Shown here piece by piece: positions 7,493-15,904 of a DNA stretch of 39,897 nt; position 1 is the first letter of the stretch, and each line of letters begins with the position of its first letter. The stretch covers positions 40,586 through 80,482 of the forward strand of contig MGPK01000034.1 in the NCBI GenBank assembly GCA_001795535.1, given 5' to 3'. This stretch comes from Deltaproteobacteria bacterium GWA2_54_12. Its GTDB lineage: Bacteria; Desulfobacterota; GWC2-55-46. Under the pieces are notes generated by a model that saw only the letters and a program-made list of their open reading frames with translations, made no database searches and was not told the origin of the DNA. The position numbers were made by a program, and so were the translations under genes.

Positions 7493-9007
7493 ATGAAGCG
7501 AAAAGGCCAGGGCATACGCTTCCAGCTCACGGCCGGAATAGTCATAATGACTATCGCCGGAATAGGGCTTATCGGCCTCATGAGCATCAAGATAGTCGAG
7601 AGAAGCGCCCTCCAGTGGAAGATAAGCCAGGCAGAGGATACCGTGGGCTTTGTGCGCGCCTCGATGCGCCTGTCTTCCGAGGGCGGCCAGCCCTGGGGCG
7701 CGAGATTGTCCGGCGTACTCAAGAACGAGGCTCGGATAGAAGATTTCAGGCTTACGGCGCCTGACGGAAGGCAGCTTGCCGCTTCAGGGACAATGCCAAC
7801 TGATGCGGGCAAGCTCATATACGGGGCAGTGGGCATCGAGGCCTACATGTACGGCGGCGGCCTCCTTACCGGCATTGGAGAGTCCATGAGGGTTTCGGCC
7901 CTCGTGCCGGACGCTGGCAGGTTAGAGTTCATCCTGAGCCTGGCCGAAGTAAATGAAGACATGGCCAGCGTCAGGAATTTCCTTGCCCTGTACGCCCTCA
8001 TAGACTCCGTCATCATCATCGCCTTCGGCGTATATTTTCTCTCCCGCTCGATTATCGAGCCTCTTAAAAAGCTCGAAGAGGCCGCTAAGAAGATAGCCGG
8101 AGGCAAGCTTTACGACAGGGCTGATGTCGCGGTACATAACGAAGTCGGAAGCCTCGCCGCCTCGTTCAACAGCATGGCCGGAAGGCTGGAGGACGAGATA
8201 AAGAGCTTAGAGCGCGTCAACCTGGAGCTTACCACGGCGCAGGACGAGCTTCTGCGGAACTCGACCCTTGCCGCTGTCGGAAGGCTCGCCGCCGGCATAG
8301 CCCACGAGATAGGCAACCCGCTTGGCGCTTTGCGCGGCTACATAGACATCCTTTCAAGGGAAGGGCTCGACCCAGCCGAGGAAAAGGACATGGTAGCGCG
8401 CGCCGGGCGGGAAGCCGACCGCATAGATTCCATTGTAAGGGACTTCCTCGAGGTCGCAAGACCTGCGAAAAGGGCCGTTGTCCCGGTCGATGTGAACGCT
8501 CTTCTTAATGAGACGCTCACCGGCCTTTGCGTGCGGAGCGACTTCAGCGGGGTCAGTACTGTCCTCGATCTCGGCCTCAAAGTCCCGGCGGTCATGGCTG
8601 ACGAGGGCAAGCTGAGGCAGGTATTCTCGAACCTCTTTATAAACGCGGCACAGGCAATGGAAGCCGTGGAAGAAAAGACCATCACGATTTCGACTCTGGC
8701 TGAGGCCAGGCCCGCGCCCCTCAAAGCCGGCAGGAGAAAGGGCGACGCTCCGGCAGCCAAGGAGACCTTTGAAAGGGATTTCGTGTTCGTGAGTTTCAGG
8801 GATACCGGCGTGGGCATCCATGCCGATGATTCAGCCAGGATATTCGACCCGTTCTTTACCACTAAAGAGGTGGGCAAGGGCACGGGCCTCGGCCTGTTCG
8901 TTTCCCAGTCGATTATAAAGGCTTATGGCGGGGAGATAACCTTCAGGAATGTTGAAGGCGGCTCCGAATTCATTGTAATGCTTCCGGCAGGAAAAGAGGC
9001 CGTATGA
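7493..9007 (+). CDS. pilS: Membrane sensor histidine kinase, PilS/NtrB-type
   Basis: 504 residues. Membrane segments at about 11-33 and 163-184 bracket a roughly 130-residue periplasmic sensor region. A HAMP linker (about 185-238) follows, then a HisKA domain with phospho-acceptor H271 in AAGIAHEIGNPL, and a HATPase domain with N box (FSNLFINAAQAM), G1 (DTGVGI), F box (FDPFFTTK) and G2 (GKGTGLGLF). The H-box type is that of NtrB/ZraS kinases that partner sigma-54 activators. The classic PilS has six membrane helices and no HAMP, so the symbol rests on context (pilD before, pilR after, pilin genes next). It starts 12 bases after pilD and overlaps pilR by ATGA, so the pair is translationally coupled. 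Confidence 0.88.
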   Translation: MKRKGQGIRFQLTAGIVIMTIAGIGLIGLMSIKIVERSALQWKISQAEDTVGFVRASMRLSSEGGQPWGARLSGVLKNEARIEDFRLTAPDGRQLAASGTMPTDAGKLIYGAVGIEAYMYGGGLLTGIGESMRVSALVPDAGRLEFILSLAEVNEDMASVRNFLALYALIDSVIIIAFGVYFLSRSIIEPLKKLEEAAKKIAGGKLYDRADVAVHNEVGSLAASFNSMAGRLEDEIKSLERVNLELTTAQDELLRNSTLAAVGRLAAGIAHEIGNPLGALRGYIDILSREGLDPAEEKDMVARAGREADRIDSIVRDFLEVARPAKRAVVPVDVNALLNETLTGLCVRSDFSGVSTVLDLGLKVPAVMADEGKLRQVFSNLFINAAQAMEAVEEKTITISTLAEARPAPLKAGRRKGDAPAAKETFERDFVFVSFRDTGVGIHADDSARIFDPFFTTKEVGKGTGLGLFVSQSIIKAYGGEITFRNVEGGSEFIVMLPAGKEAV

Positions 9008-10338
9008 AGATACTCATAATAGACGACGAAGAGTCCATGCGCCACATGCTCTCGGTGATACTCAAAAAAGAGGGCTATGAGACGGTGTCGTTTAATGACG
9101 CCAGGCGCGCTATCGATGCCCTTGAGGCCGAGGAGCCGGACTTCATACTCTGCGACATCAGGATGCCCGGCATGGGCGGGCTCGAATTCCTGAAAGCCTT
9201 GAGGGAGCGGGGCGAGCAGAGGACTGTCATAATGATGAGCGCCTACGGCACGATGGACAATGCCATAGAGTGCATGAAGCTCGGGGCGTACGACTACATA
9301 TCAAAGCCTTTCAAGACCGCCGAGATAGTCCTTACCCTCAAGAAAGCCGAAGAGAGGGAGGGGCTCAGGAAGGAAAACCGCCGCCTCAAGGAAGAGGTCG
9401 CCAAAGACTACGACATCTCCAACATACATACCTCCGACGAGAAGATGCTTGAGATACTCGCCATGGTAAGAAAAATAGCCGACTATTCCACATCGGTCCT
9501 TATAACAGGCGAGAGCGGAACCGGAAAAGAGCTTATCGCCAGGGCCATCCATTCGAGCGGGGTAAGGTCGGGAAAGCCCTTTGTCGTGGTCAACTGCGGG
9601 GCCATACCGGCCGCTTTGCTTGAAAGCGAGCTTTTCGGCCATGTAAAGGGCGCGTTTACCGACGCGCACAGGAACAAGGCCGGGCTTTTTCAGGAGGCCG
9701 ACGGCGGCACCATTTTCCTCGACGAGATAGGCGAGCTTCCGATGGAGCTCCAGGTAAAGCTCCTGCGCGTCCTTCAGGAAGGCGAGCTCAGGAGGGTAGG
9801 GGACAATAAGGCTGTCAAGGTCGATGTAAGGATAGTTGCCGCGACGCTCAGAGACCTGAAAGAAGAGATAAAGAAGGGCTCGTTCAGGGACGACCTTTAC
9901 TACAGGCTCAATGTCATCGAGGTAAAGCTTCCGCCGCTTCGGAGCCGTCCCGGCGACATCCCGGGGCTTGCCTCTCACTTCATAGAAAAATACGGCCGCC
10001 GTTTCGGAAAACCGGCGAAGGCCCTTTCCGGGGAGGCCGCCGCCGCGCTCATGTCATACAACTGGCCCGGCAACATAAGGGAGCTTGAGAATGTGATCGA
10101 GCGGGCCATGATACTCGAGGAGACAGGCACCATCAGAACACTCGCGCTGCCGATAGCGCAGGGCGAGGCGCGCAAGGAATTTCATGAACTGTCCATAAAA
10201 AAGGCCGAGGAGGAGCTTGAAAAAGAGCTCATATCCAGGGCCTTGGAGCTTACAGGCAACAACAGGACAAAGGCCGCCCAGATCCTCGAGATAAGCCACA
10301 GGGCGCTCCTTTATAAGATAAAAAGTTACGGACTATGA
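9004..10338 (+). CDS. pilR: Sigma-54-dependent response regulator PilR (NtrC family)
   Basis: 444 residues in the standard NtrC order. The receiver domain (1-115) has phospho-acceptor D51 and acidic pair D7/D8. The AAA+ activator domain (about 140-375) has Walker A GESGTGKE (169-176), the sigma-54-contacting GAFTDA loop (216-221) and Walker B FLDE (238-241). A Fis-type helix-turn-helix closes the protein (NNRTKAAQILEISHRALLYK, near the end). It should remodel sigma-54 RNA polymerase after phosphorylation by the kinase encoded just before. A near-perfect sigma-54 promoter lies 66 bases after its stop and heads the minor-pilin operon, which is the obvious target. Confidence 0.95.
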   Translation: MKILIIDDEESMRHMLSVILKKEGYETVSFNDARRAIDALEAEEPDFILCDIRMPGMGGLEFLKALRERGEQRTVIMMSAYGTMDNAIECMKLGAYDYISKPFKTAEIVLTLKKAEEREGLRKENRRLKEEVAKDYDISNIHTSDEKMLEILAMVRKIADYSTSVLITGESGTGKELIARAIHSSGVRSGKPFVVVNCGAIPAALLESELFGHVKGAFTDAHRNKAGLFQEADGGTIFLDEIGELPMELQVKLLRVLQEGELRRVGDNKAVKVDVRIVAATLRDLKEEIKKGSFRDDLYYRLNVIEVKLPPLRSRPGDIPGLASHFIEKYGRRFGKPAKALSGEAAAALMSYNWPGNIRELENVIERAMILEETGTIRTLALPIAQGEARKEFHELSIKKAEEELEKELISRALELTGNNRTKAAQILEISHRALLYKIKSYGL

Positions 10339-10403
10339 AAAAATTGCATAGTTTCATGACGCCCCGCCTTTTTCAACTCTAATCAATTCAGCAACTTAGC
10401 TCC

Positions 10404-10418
10404 TGGCACAATAATTGC
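10404..10418 (+). promoter_or_regulatory. Sigma-54 (-24/-12) promoter of the minor-pilin operon
   Basis: TGGCAC (10404-10409), five bases, TTGC (10415-10418). The GG and GC dinucleotides are separated by exactly 10 bases, matching the sigma-54 consensus. Transcription would start near 10430, leaving a leader of about 155 bases before ATG 10587. I see no recognisable riboswitch in that leader; I looked for the c-di-GMP class I core. An activator site should lie upstream, around the pilR 3' end, but I cannot define it. Confidence 0.88.
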
Positions 10419-10586
10419 GTTTGAATCCATGCAGAGATGTTTGCGCGTGCAGGCAGCGGCGCGTATAAAGTAGCCCTGAATGTCTGCCGGGTCGATTTTG
10501 CCAATGGAAAAAGGCGCGTGATGAACACGGGTATTCTTGTGACTCTGGTCATTTAGTTTGAAAACAGGCGGGATTAAATTAAAACC

Positions 10587-10994
10587 ATGTCAACAGTAAA
10601 GACTGAAAAAGGTTTCACGCTTCTCGAGCTCCTTGTGGCCATGTCGATCCTTACCATAGGGCTTCTCGGGCTTGCCAGCATGATGTCCTCAGGCATCGGC
10701 ACTGACAGGTTCGCCCACATGGTGGCGGTCGAGGGTTCCGTGGGCTCGCTGGTCGTAGAGGAGATAACCTCCCGCGACGGAGACGACCCGATTTTCGCCT
10801 CAACCGTCGTCGGGGCCACCTACGACCTTGACACGGGCAGCGTAGCTACTACCAGGGTCGTGAACGGCAGGACATACACGGCCACCTACTCTGTCACTCC
10901 CAACTCTCCGGTCACAGGGGTGTCGATGGTGACAGTCAACATAACAAGCGGCGGCAGGACCGTGACGCTCAACGCATTCAAGTCAACCATCTGA
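10587..10994 (+). CDS. pilV: Type IV minor pilin, PilV-like
   Basis: 135 residues with a class III leader: MSTVKTEKG|FTLLELLVAM, the PilD cut being after G9 and the conserved Glu at mature position 5. A hydrophobic helix of about 20 residues follows (LLELLVAMSILTIGLLGLAS), as in all pilins; it anchors and then packs the pilus core. The rest (VTPNSPVTGV..VTVNITSGGRTVTL) is a short beta-sheet head like PilV/GspI-type minor pilins. First gene after the sigma-54 promoter. The next gene starts 8 bases after the stop. The PilV assignment is by length, order and leader; the precise subtype is uncertain. Confidence 0.85.
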   Translation: MSTVKTEKGFTLLELLVAMSILTIGLLGLASMMSSGIGTDRFAHMVAVEGSVGSLVVEEITSRDGDDPIFASTVVGATYDLDTGSVATTRVVNGRTYTATYSVTPNSPVTGVSMVTVNITSGGRTVTLNAFKSTI

Positions 10995-11002
10995 GGATAT
11001 AT

Positions 11003-11902
11003 ATGCACGCCCGACGCGACATGGGTTTCACGATAATAGAGCTGGTTATAGCAATGGCCATACTTGGCGTGCTTACGGCAGGCATCTTCACCCTTTACAA
11101 CAGCCAGCACAGGGTTACGCACATCGAAGCGGATGTGGTTGATGTGCAGCAGAATCTGAGGATGTCGCTCGACAGCGTCTCCAGGGACGCCCGCATGGCC
11201 GGTTTCGCGCTCACCAACGGGGCCAACCCTCTAGGCACGGCAGGTAACGGCACCGGACTTGGAGGTTCGGACACCATCACTATCAACGCCGCCGGGGCTA
11301 TGGGGGTCGCTTCCAGGCTGGATGCGGACCTGAGCGCCACTGTCACAGCCGGTACGGCCTTGACTTTTACCGTGCTGGCGGGGGATGTCAGCCTCTTTAC
11401 CGCCGGGGACGCCATCAGAATAATACACACCGGCGACAGGAGCCAGCCCGCGGCCACTGTCTTCACTGTCAACTCTGTGAACCCGGCCGGCCCCACGGTA
11501 ACCGCGACGCCCTCGGCGAACGCCGGGGCGGTCGAGTTCAAGCGGGGTTTTCTTGTCGTGAAGACCGGGAATTCGGCGCCGGATACATTCCCCAACACGG
11601 TCCAGTACTGCCTCGGGCCTGACGCCTCGTGCGCCCCGTCGGTTGCCTGCCCCGCAGGGAACTGCCTCATGAGGATAGTCAACGGGACGGCCGATATAAG
11701 CTCCATCGTGGCGAGCAACATCCAGAATATGCAGATGAGCTATGTGCTCGACGACGGCACGACATCCCAGGCACCGGCGAACCTTGCCCTGGTCAGGGAC
11801 CTTATTGTGACCGTCTCCGGCCAGACGGCCGCGACTGCCGGGCTTTCAGGCGCTCCCAAGACCAGGGAAATGACAGTTTCAGCCAAGATACGCAACAGGT
11901 AA
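11003..11902 (+). CDS. pilW: Type IV minor pilin, PilW-like
   Basis: 299 residues, started at ATG 11003 behind gagga. Leader MHARRDMG|FTIIELVIAM has Glu5, followed by the pilin helix (AMAILGVLTAGIFTLYNS). The segment QNLRMSLDSVSRDARMAG after the helix is a strong PilW/GspJ signature. A long beta-rich head domain with many Thr/Ala/Gly follows. Four cysteines in the region around residues 200-222 (YCLGPDASC..ACPAGNC) could form disulfides in the periplasm. PilW-type pilins form the priming/tip complex with PilV, PilX and PilY1, all present next to it. The head is larger than usual for PilW, with the extra length in the middle. Confidence 0.88.
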   Translation: MHARRDMGFTIIELVIAMAILGVLTAGIFTLYNSQHRVTHIEADVVDVQQNLRMSLDSVSRDARMAGFALTNGANPLGTAGNGTGLGGSDTITINAAGAMGVASRLDADLSATVTAGTALTFTVLAGDVSLFTAGDAIRIIHTGDRSQPAATVFTVNSVNPAGPTVTATPSANAGAVEFKRGFLVVKTGNSAPDTFPNTVQYCLGPDASCAPSVACPAGNCLMRIVNGTADISSIVASNIQNMQMSYVLDDGTTSQAPANLALVRDLIVTVSGQTAATAGLSGAPKTREMTVSAKIRNR

Positions 11903-11909
11903 GGGGACG

Positions 11910-12359
11910 ATGAAAAGAGATAAGATAATCGGCAACGACAGGGGCATGGCCCTCGTACTGGCGCTAATAGTCCTTTTCCTCATGAGCGTCCTGGGGACGA
12001 TGATGTTCACCAACTCATCCTCCGAGACGCAGGCGTCGAGGAACTACCGCGTGAAGCAGGACGCGTTCTACGCCGCGGAACGGGCCATAGAGTATGCCAG
12101 GACGGATGTGAACATCTATTCGGCCATCGGCTCCGGCAGCGTGAATATACCTCTTACGGGCATAAGCCTCCAGGCCGGGACGAGCGACGCGAGCGGAGCG
12201 GTGACATACCTTTCAAACGGCAACCCGCCCAGGGGGTCCGGCATGGACGCTACAGAATTCCAGGCGAACTATTTCGCCATTTCCGCAACCGGCACAGGCC
12301 CGGTGAACTCAAGGACGGAGGTAGAGACAAATGTCGCGAGAATCATCCCCAAGAATTAA
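11910..12359 (+). CDS. pilX: Type IV pilus assembly protein PilX-like
   Basis: 149 residues with a good Shine-Dalgarno (aagggga). Instead of a G|FTxxE leader it has DRG-MALVLALIVLFLMSVLG (about 11-30), the N-terminal signature of the PilX/GspK-like family in which Met or another residue follows the cut and Glu5 is missing. The sequence SSETQASRNYRVKQDAFYAAERAIEYAR after the helix is the best-conserved PilX block. It overlaps pilY1 by 29 bases in another frame. PilX-type pilins lacking Glu5 usually cap the minor-pilin tip and recruit PilY1. Confidence 0.9.
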   Translation: MKRDKIIGNDRGMALVLALIVLFLMSVLGTMMFTNSSSETQASRNYRVKQDAFYAAERAIEYARTDVNIYSAIGSGSVNIPLTGISLQAGTSDASGAVTYLSNGNPPRGSGMDATEFQANYFAISATGTGPVNSRTEVETNVARIIPKN

Positions 12360-15300
12360 GGTGCGTTCTCTTGCTGTTGCTCTGCTGGCCGCCTTCCTTG
12401 TTCTGGCGGCTTCGCCCCGCGGCGCGGCGGCCCTCGACCAGTACCCCGGTGATACGGTCATCTACGGCGTGTCAACCGGCACCATACAGCCCAATGTGCT
12501 CGTCATACTCGACAACTCTGGCAGCATGAGCGGTGAGATCATAACCGGTGGCCCCTATACTCCCTCGACCACCTACGCCGTCACCAACGGCTGTTCCGGG
12601 GCGGCCTGCCAGTCCAATGCGGTCTACAAGTGGAAAAGCGGGGAAAACAAGTGGGTCAGTTACATCGCTAATGTCTCCTCCGTGACCTGCACCAAGGCCA
12701 GGAACGGGCTCAATAACTCTGGCATGTACCAGGGCAAGCTCAATACAGGCGGGGCATGCTCCGGCAAATCCGGCAGCTTCGCCCTCGGCAACTACATAAA
12801 CTGGCTTACCGCCGGCGGCGGGTACCGCGCTAAGATGGAAGTCGCCAAGGAGGTTTTGAGCGACCTCATAAACAGCACCTCAGGCGTGAGGTTCGGCCTC
12901 ATGATATTCAACTCGTCCGATGGCGGCCATATAGTCGGCGTTGGCGACTCATACGGGTACCTCAACTACGACGCCTACATCCAGGACATGGACCCTATTT
13001 TCTCCGGCACGGTAACGAACAGGGACGCGCTCGTGCAGACCGTCAACAATGTCTCGCCGGGCACATGGACGCCGCTTGCCGAGACACTTTTCGAGGGGAT
13101 GAGGTATTACAAGGGCGGCCAGACGGCCTTCAACGGGAGCTTCACTTATTCGAGCCCGGTGCAGTACGCCTGCCAGAAGAACTATGTCATCCTTATTACT
13201 GACGGCATGTCCACCCAGGACAGGAACGCGGTCCTGAGGACCATATGCAGCAACGGTGACTGCGACGGTGACGGCTTCGAGCCAGCTAACGACCCGGACA
13301 AGGAATATGACTCGGACGGGTCTGACTACCTCGACGATGTCGCGAAATACCTGTATGACAGCGACTTCCTCACCGATGGCGTAGAGGAGAGGACCATCGG
13401 CAAGCAGAATATCATAACCTACACGGTCGGGTTTGGCCTGGCTGGCGTCGACTACGCCGAAACACTCCTGCAGGAGACAGCTACAAACGGCGGCGGCAGG
13501 TATTTTTCGGCCGACTCGACCGGAGGCCTCAGCGAGTCTCTCCGCCAGATAATCGCGTCCATCGTGGAGGACGACACCTCGTTTGTGGCCCCGGTTCTGC
13601 CAGTTAGCCCGGAGAACCGCACCTATACGGGTGACAGGCTCTACATGGGATTTTTTAAGCCCAAGACCGACGCGTTCTGGAGCGGCAACCTCAAGAAATA
13701 CGGCCTTGACATTAACGGCAACATCCTTGACAGGTACGGCAACGCCGCCACCAACGCCGACGGCAGCATAAAGGACAACGCCGTTTCATACTGGGGCACG
13801 GTTTCCGACGGCAGCGATGTCGAAAGCGGCGGCGCTGGCGCTCTCCTCCTGACGAGGTCAACCGCAAGGAACATATACACCTATACGGGTTCGAGTGCTT
13901 CTCTCACGGCCTCTTCGAACGCTTTTTCAACCTCAAACGCCGCCATTACCGCGGCCTCGCTCGGCGTGGCGGACAGTACGGAGAAGGACAAGCTCATAAA
14001 CTTCGTCTACGGCCTTGACGCGTACGACGAGGACGGCAACGGTCTGACCACTGAAAAAAGGGATTGGGTCCTTGGGGATGTGCTCCACTCGAAGCCGACC
14101 GTGGTGAACTACTCAACCTTCGCTGGGGCTGATGAAGGGGACTGCTCCATCAACATGTCCCTGGTATTCGTAGGCAGCAACGACGGCATGATGCATGCGT
14201 TCAAGGACTGCGACGGCAGCGAGCTCTGGGCTTTCGTGCCCCAGGACCTGCTCCCAAACCTCCAGCACAGCCACGGGACGACGCATTCATACTTTGTCGA
14301 CTCTTCGCCTTCGACATATGTATATGACGCGGACCATGACGGCAACATAGAAACCGCCGACGGCGACAAGGTGATTATAATGTTCGGCGAGAGGAGGGGC
14401 GGCGGGTTCTATTACGCCCTCGATGTCACGGTCCCGTCTTCTCCGCAGTACCTCTGGAGGCTGAGCGCGACCGAGAGCCCCTTTACCGACGACTACTCGG
14501 AGCTGGCAGAGACCTGGTCAGAGCCGGTAATATCAAAGGTGTACATCGATTCAGGCGGGACGAATGTCGTTAAGGTGGCCGCTTTTATCGGCGCGGGCTA
14601 TGACAATGTAGCCGAGGATGCTGAACCGGCCGGTACCGCGACAAAGGGAAGGGGCGTCTACGCGGTCGAGATAGCGACCCTTACAAGCGGAGTGCCGGTC
14701 TTCACGACAAGCGGCCACAGGATCTGGGGATACACCATAGCTGACAACGGCAGCCTTACGAGGCCCATCCTCTCTCAGCTCGCCATACTCGATATAAACG
14801 GGAACGGGTACGCTGACAGGCTGTACGCCGGCGACACCGGCGGCGCCCTCTGGAGATTCGATGTCGGCAGCAATCTCACCTCGGCCTGGACAGGCAGGAA
14901 GATATTCCAGTCCAACCCCGGGGCTGACTCTTCGACCGGCAGGAAGGTATTCTACAAACCTGCCGTAACCCTCGAGGTCGGCTATGAGCTGCTGTTCTTC
15001 GGCACCGGCGACAGGGCCCACCCGGTTTCCGCAACTGAGGTAAACAGGCTGTACGCTGTCAAGGACTCCGGGCAGACCACGACCAAGACCGAGTCGGATC
15101 TTTCCGACGCGACCACCTCGACGAGCGTCAACATAGCGTCTACCTACGGGTGGTACGCGAAGCTCAACACGAACACTGAGGAAAAGGTGCTCGCGCAGGC
15201 GGCGGTCTTCGGCGGCGTGGCCTATTACACCACATACACGCCGGTCGTCACCGCGAGCATGTGCTCGACCGGAGGAGGGACTTCAAGGCTGTACGCTATG

Positions 15301-15540
15301 GAGTACTTGACGGCGGCCCCGTCCTACAACTATAACGCGTCAAATGACAGCGGGGGCGTGACTGTCAAGGACTCTACCGACCGTTCGACCATCATCGGTT
15401 CGGGCATAGCCTCAGGCATAGTTACCGTTGTGAGCCCGAGGGGGTTTACCGCTCTCGTCGGCTCCGGAGGCGCGATAGTGAAGCCTGATGTCAAGCAGAG
15501 CGGTTCGAGCATACCCACTTACTGGAGGGAGGTACGCTGA
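12331..15540 (+). CDS. pilY1: Type IV pilus tip protein PilY1
   Basis: 1069 residues. Start ATG 12331 lies inside the end of pilX with a strong ggaggt 8 bases before it. An N-terminal Sec signal spans about 11-34 (cut near GAAA|LDQY). A von Willebrand A domain follows with a MIDAS motif DNSGS (D61, S63, S65), expected to bind a metal. Acidic D/N-rich stretches near 308-335 could hold calcium. The C-terminal half (about 575-1000) is the PilY1 beta-propeller, with repeated blocks such as VFVGSNDGMMHAF, FGERRGGGFYYALDV and IGAGYDN. The calcium loop D821-x-N823-x-N825-x3-D829 corresponds to the EF-hand-like loop known in Pseudomonas PilY1. The protein is likely the adhesive and calcium-regulated pilus tip. 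The next gene starts one base after the stop. Confidence 0.95.
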   Translation: MSRESSPRIKVRSLAVALLAAFLVLAASPRGAAALDQYPGDTVIYGVSTGTIQPNVLVILDNSGSMSGEIITGGPYTPSTTYAVTNGCSGAACQSNAVYKWKSGENKWVSYIANVSSVTCTKARNGLNNSGMYQGKLNTGGACSGKSGSFALGNYINWLTAGGGYRAKMEVAKEVLSDLINSTSGVRFGLMIFNSSDGGHIVGVGDSYGYLNYDAYIQDMDPIFSGTVTNRDALVQTVNNVSPGTWTPLAETLFEGMRYYKGGQTAFNGSFTYSSPVQYACQKNYVILITDGMSTQDRNAVLRTICSNGDCDGDGFEPANDPDKEYDSDGSDYLDDVAKYLYDSDFLTDGVEERTIGKQNIITYTVGFGLAGVDYAETLLQETATNGGGRYFSADSTGGLSESLRQIIASIVEDDTSFVAPVLPVSPENRTYTGDRLYMGFFKPKTDAFWSGNLKKYGLDINGNILDRYGNAATNADGSIKDNAVSYWGTVSDGSDVESGGAGALLLTRSTARNIYTYTGSSASLTASSNAFSTSNAAITAASLGVADSTEKDKLINFVYGLDAYDEDGNGLTTEKRDWVLGDVLHSKPTVVNYSTFAGADEGDCSINMSLVFVGSNDGMMHAFKDCDGSELWAFVPQDLLPNLQHSHGTTHSYFVDSSPSTYVYDADHDGNIETADGDKVIIMFGERRGGGFYYALDVTVPSSPQYLWRLSATESPFTDDYSELAETWSEPVISKVYIDSGGTNVVKVAAFIGAGYDNVAEDAEPAGTATKGRGVYAVEIATLTSGVPVFTTSGHRIWGYTIADNGSLTRPILSQLAILDINGNGYADRLYAGDTGGALWRFDVGSNLTSAWTGRKIFQSNPGADSSTGRKVFYKPAVTLEVGYELLFFGTGDRAHPVSATEVNRLYAVKDSGQTTTKTESDLSDATTSTSVNIASTYGWYAKLNTNTEEKVLAQAAVFGGVAYYTTYTPVVTASMCSTGGGTSRLYAMEYLTAAPSYNYNASNDSGGVTVKDSTDRSTIIGSGIASGIVTVVSPRGFTALVGSGGAIVKPDVKQSGSSIPTYWREVR

Positions 15541-15541
15541 T

Positions 15542-15904
15542 ATGAACAAGTCAAGATTTTTAGCCGTCGCCCTTTTAGTCCTGTTCTTTGGAGCCCAGGC
15601 TGCCTGGGGCGCGGAAGAGGTCGATGAGAGAGAGTACAAGTTCATGCAGGGCGTCATAAATGCCAGAGGGCCCGGCTCAGTTGTGCTGAATGAGACCGTC
15701 AGGGTTAACCTGACCAGAGATACGAAGTTTTTCGATTCGAGCCGCAGGAAGTCCACGCCTGAGGCGATGTTACGGCATAAGTGGTTGTATGTCGAGGGCG
15801 TCAAGAAGCCGGACGGCAGCATAACCGCCGATGAGGTCTATTACCTGCCCGGTTATGTCAGCAGGAAGGAAAAGTCAAAATACGGGTTCATGCAGCTGCC
15901 ATGA
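15542..15904 (+). CDS. Small secreted protein of unknown function in the pilin operon
   Basis: 120 residues from ATG 15542, chosen over an upstream in-frame start because it has a strong ggagggagg and begins a clean signal peptide (hydrophobic 5-20, cut near AWG|AEEV, residues 21-22). The mature part is about 100 residues: ..MQGVINARGPGSVVLNETV.., TKFFDSSRRKSTPEAMLRHKW, LYVEGVKKPDGSITADEVYYLPG. The pattern 'V-x-G-x-x-x-x-D-G-S-I-x-A-x-x-V-Y' resembles small OB-like domains such as DUF5666, but I cannot assign it. It sits one base after pilY1 and overlaps the next gene by ATGA, so its expression is tied to PilY1. A periplasmic or tip-associated role is inference from context. Confidence 0.85.
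   Translation: MNKSRFLAVALLVLFFGAQAAWGAEEVDEREYKFMQGVINARGPGSVVLNETVRVNLTRDTKFFDSSRRKSTPEAMLRHKWLYVEGVKKPDGSITADEVYYLPGYVSRKEKSKYGFMQLP

Noticed and set aside
10430-10586. Possible c-di-GMP riboswitch in the leader of the minor-pilin operon
   Set aside because: Such switches often precede pilus genes, but the conserved class I core and its tetraloop receptor are not seen.
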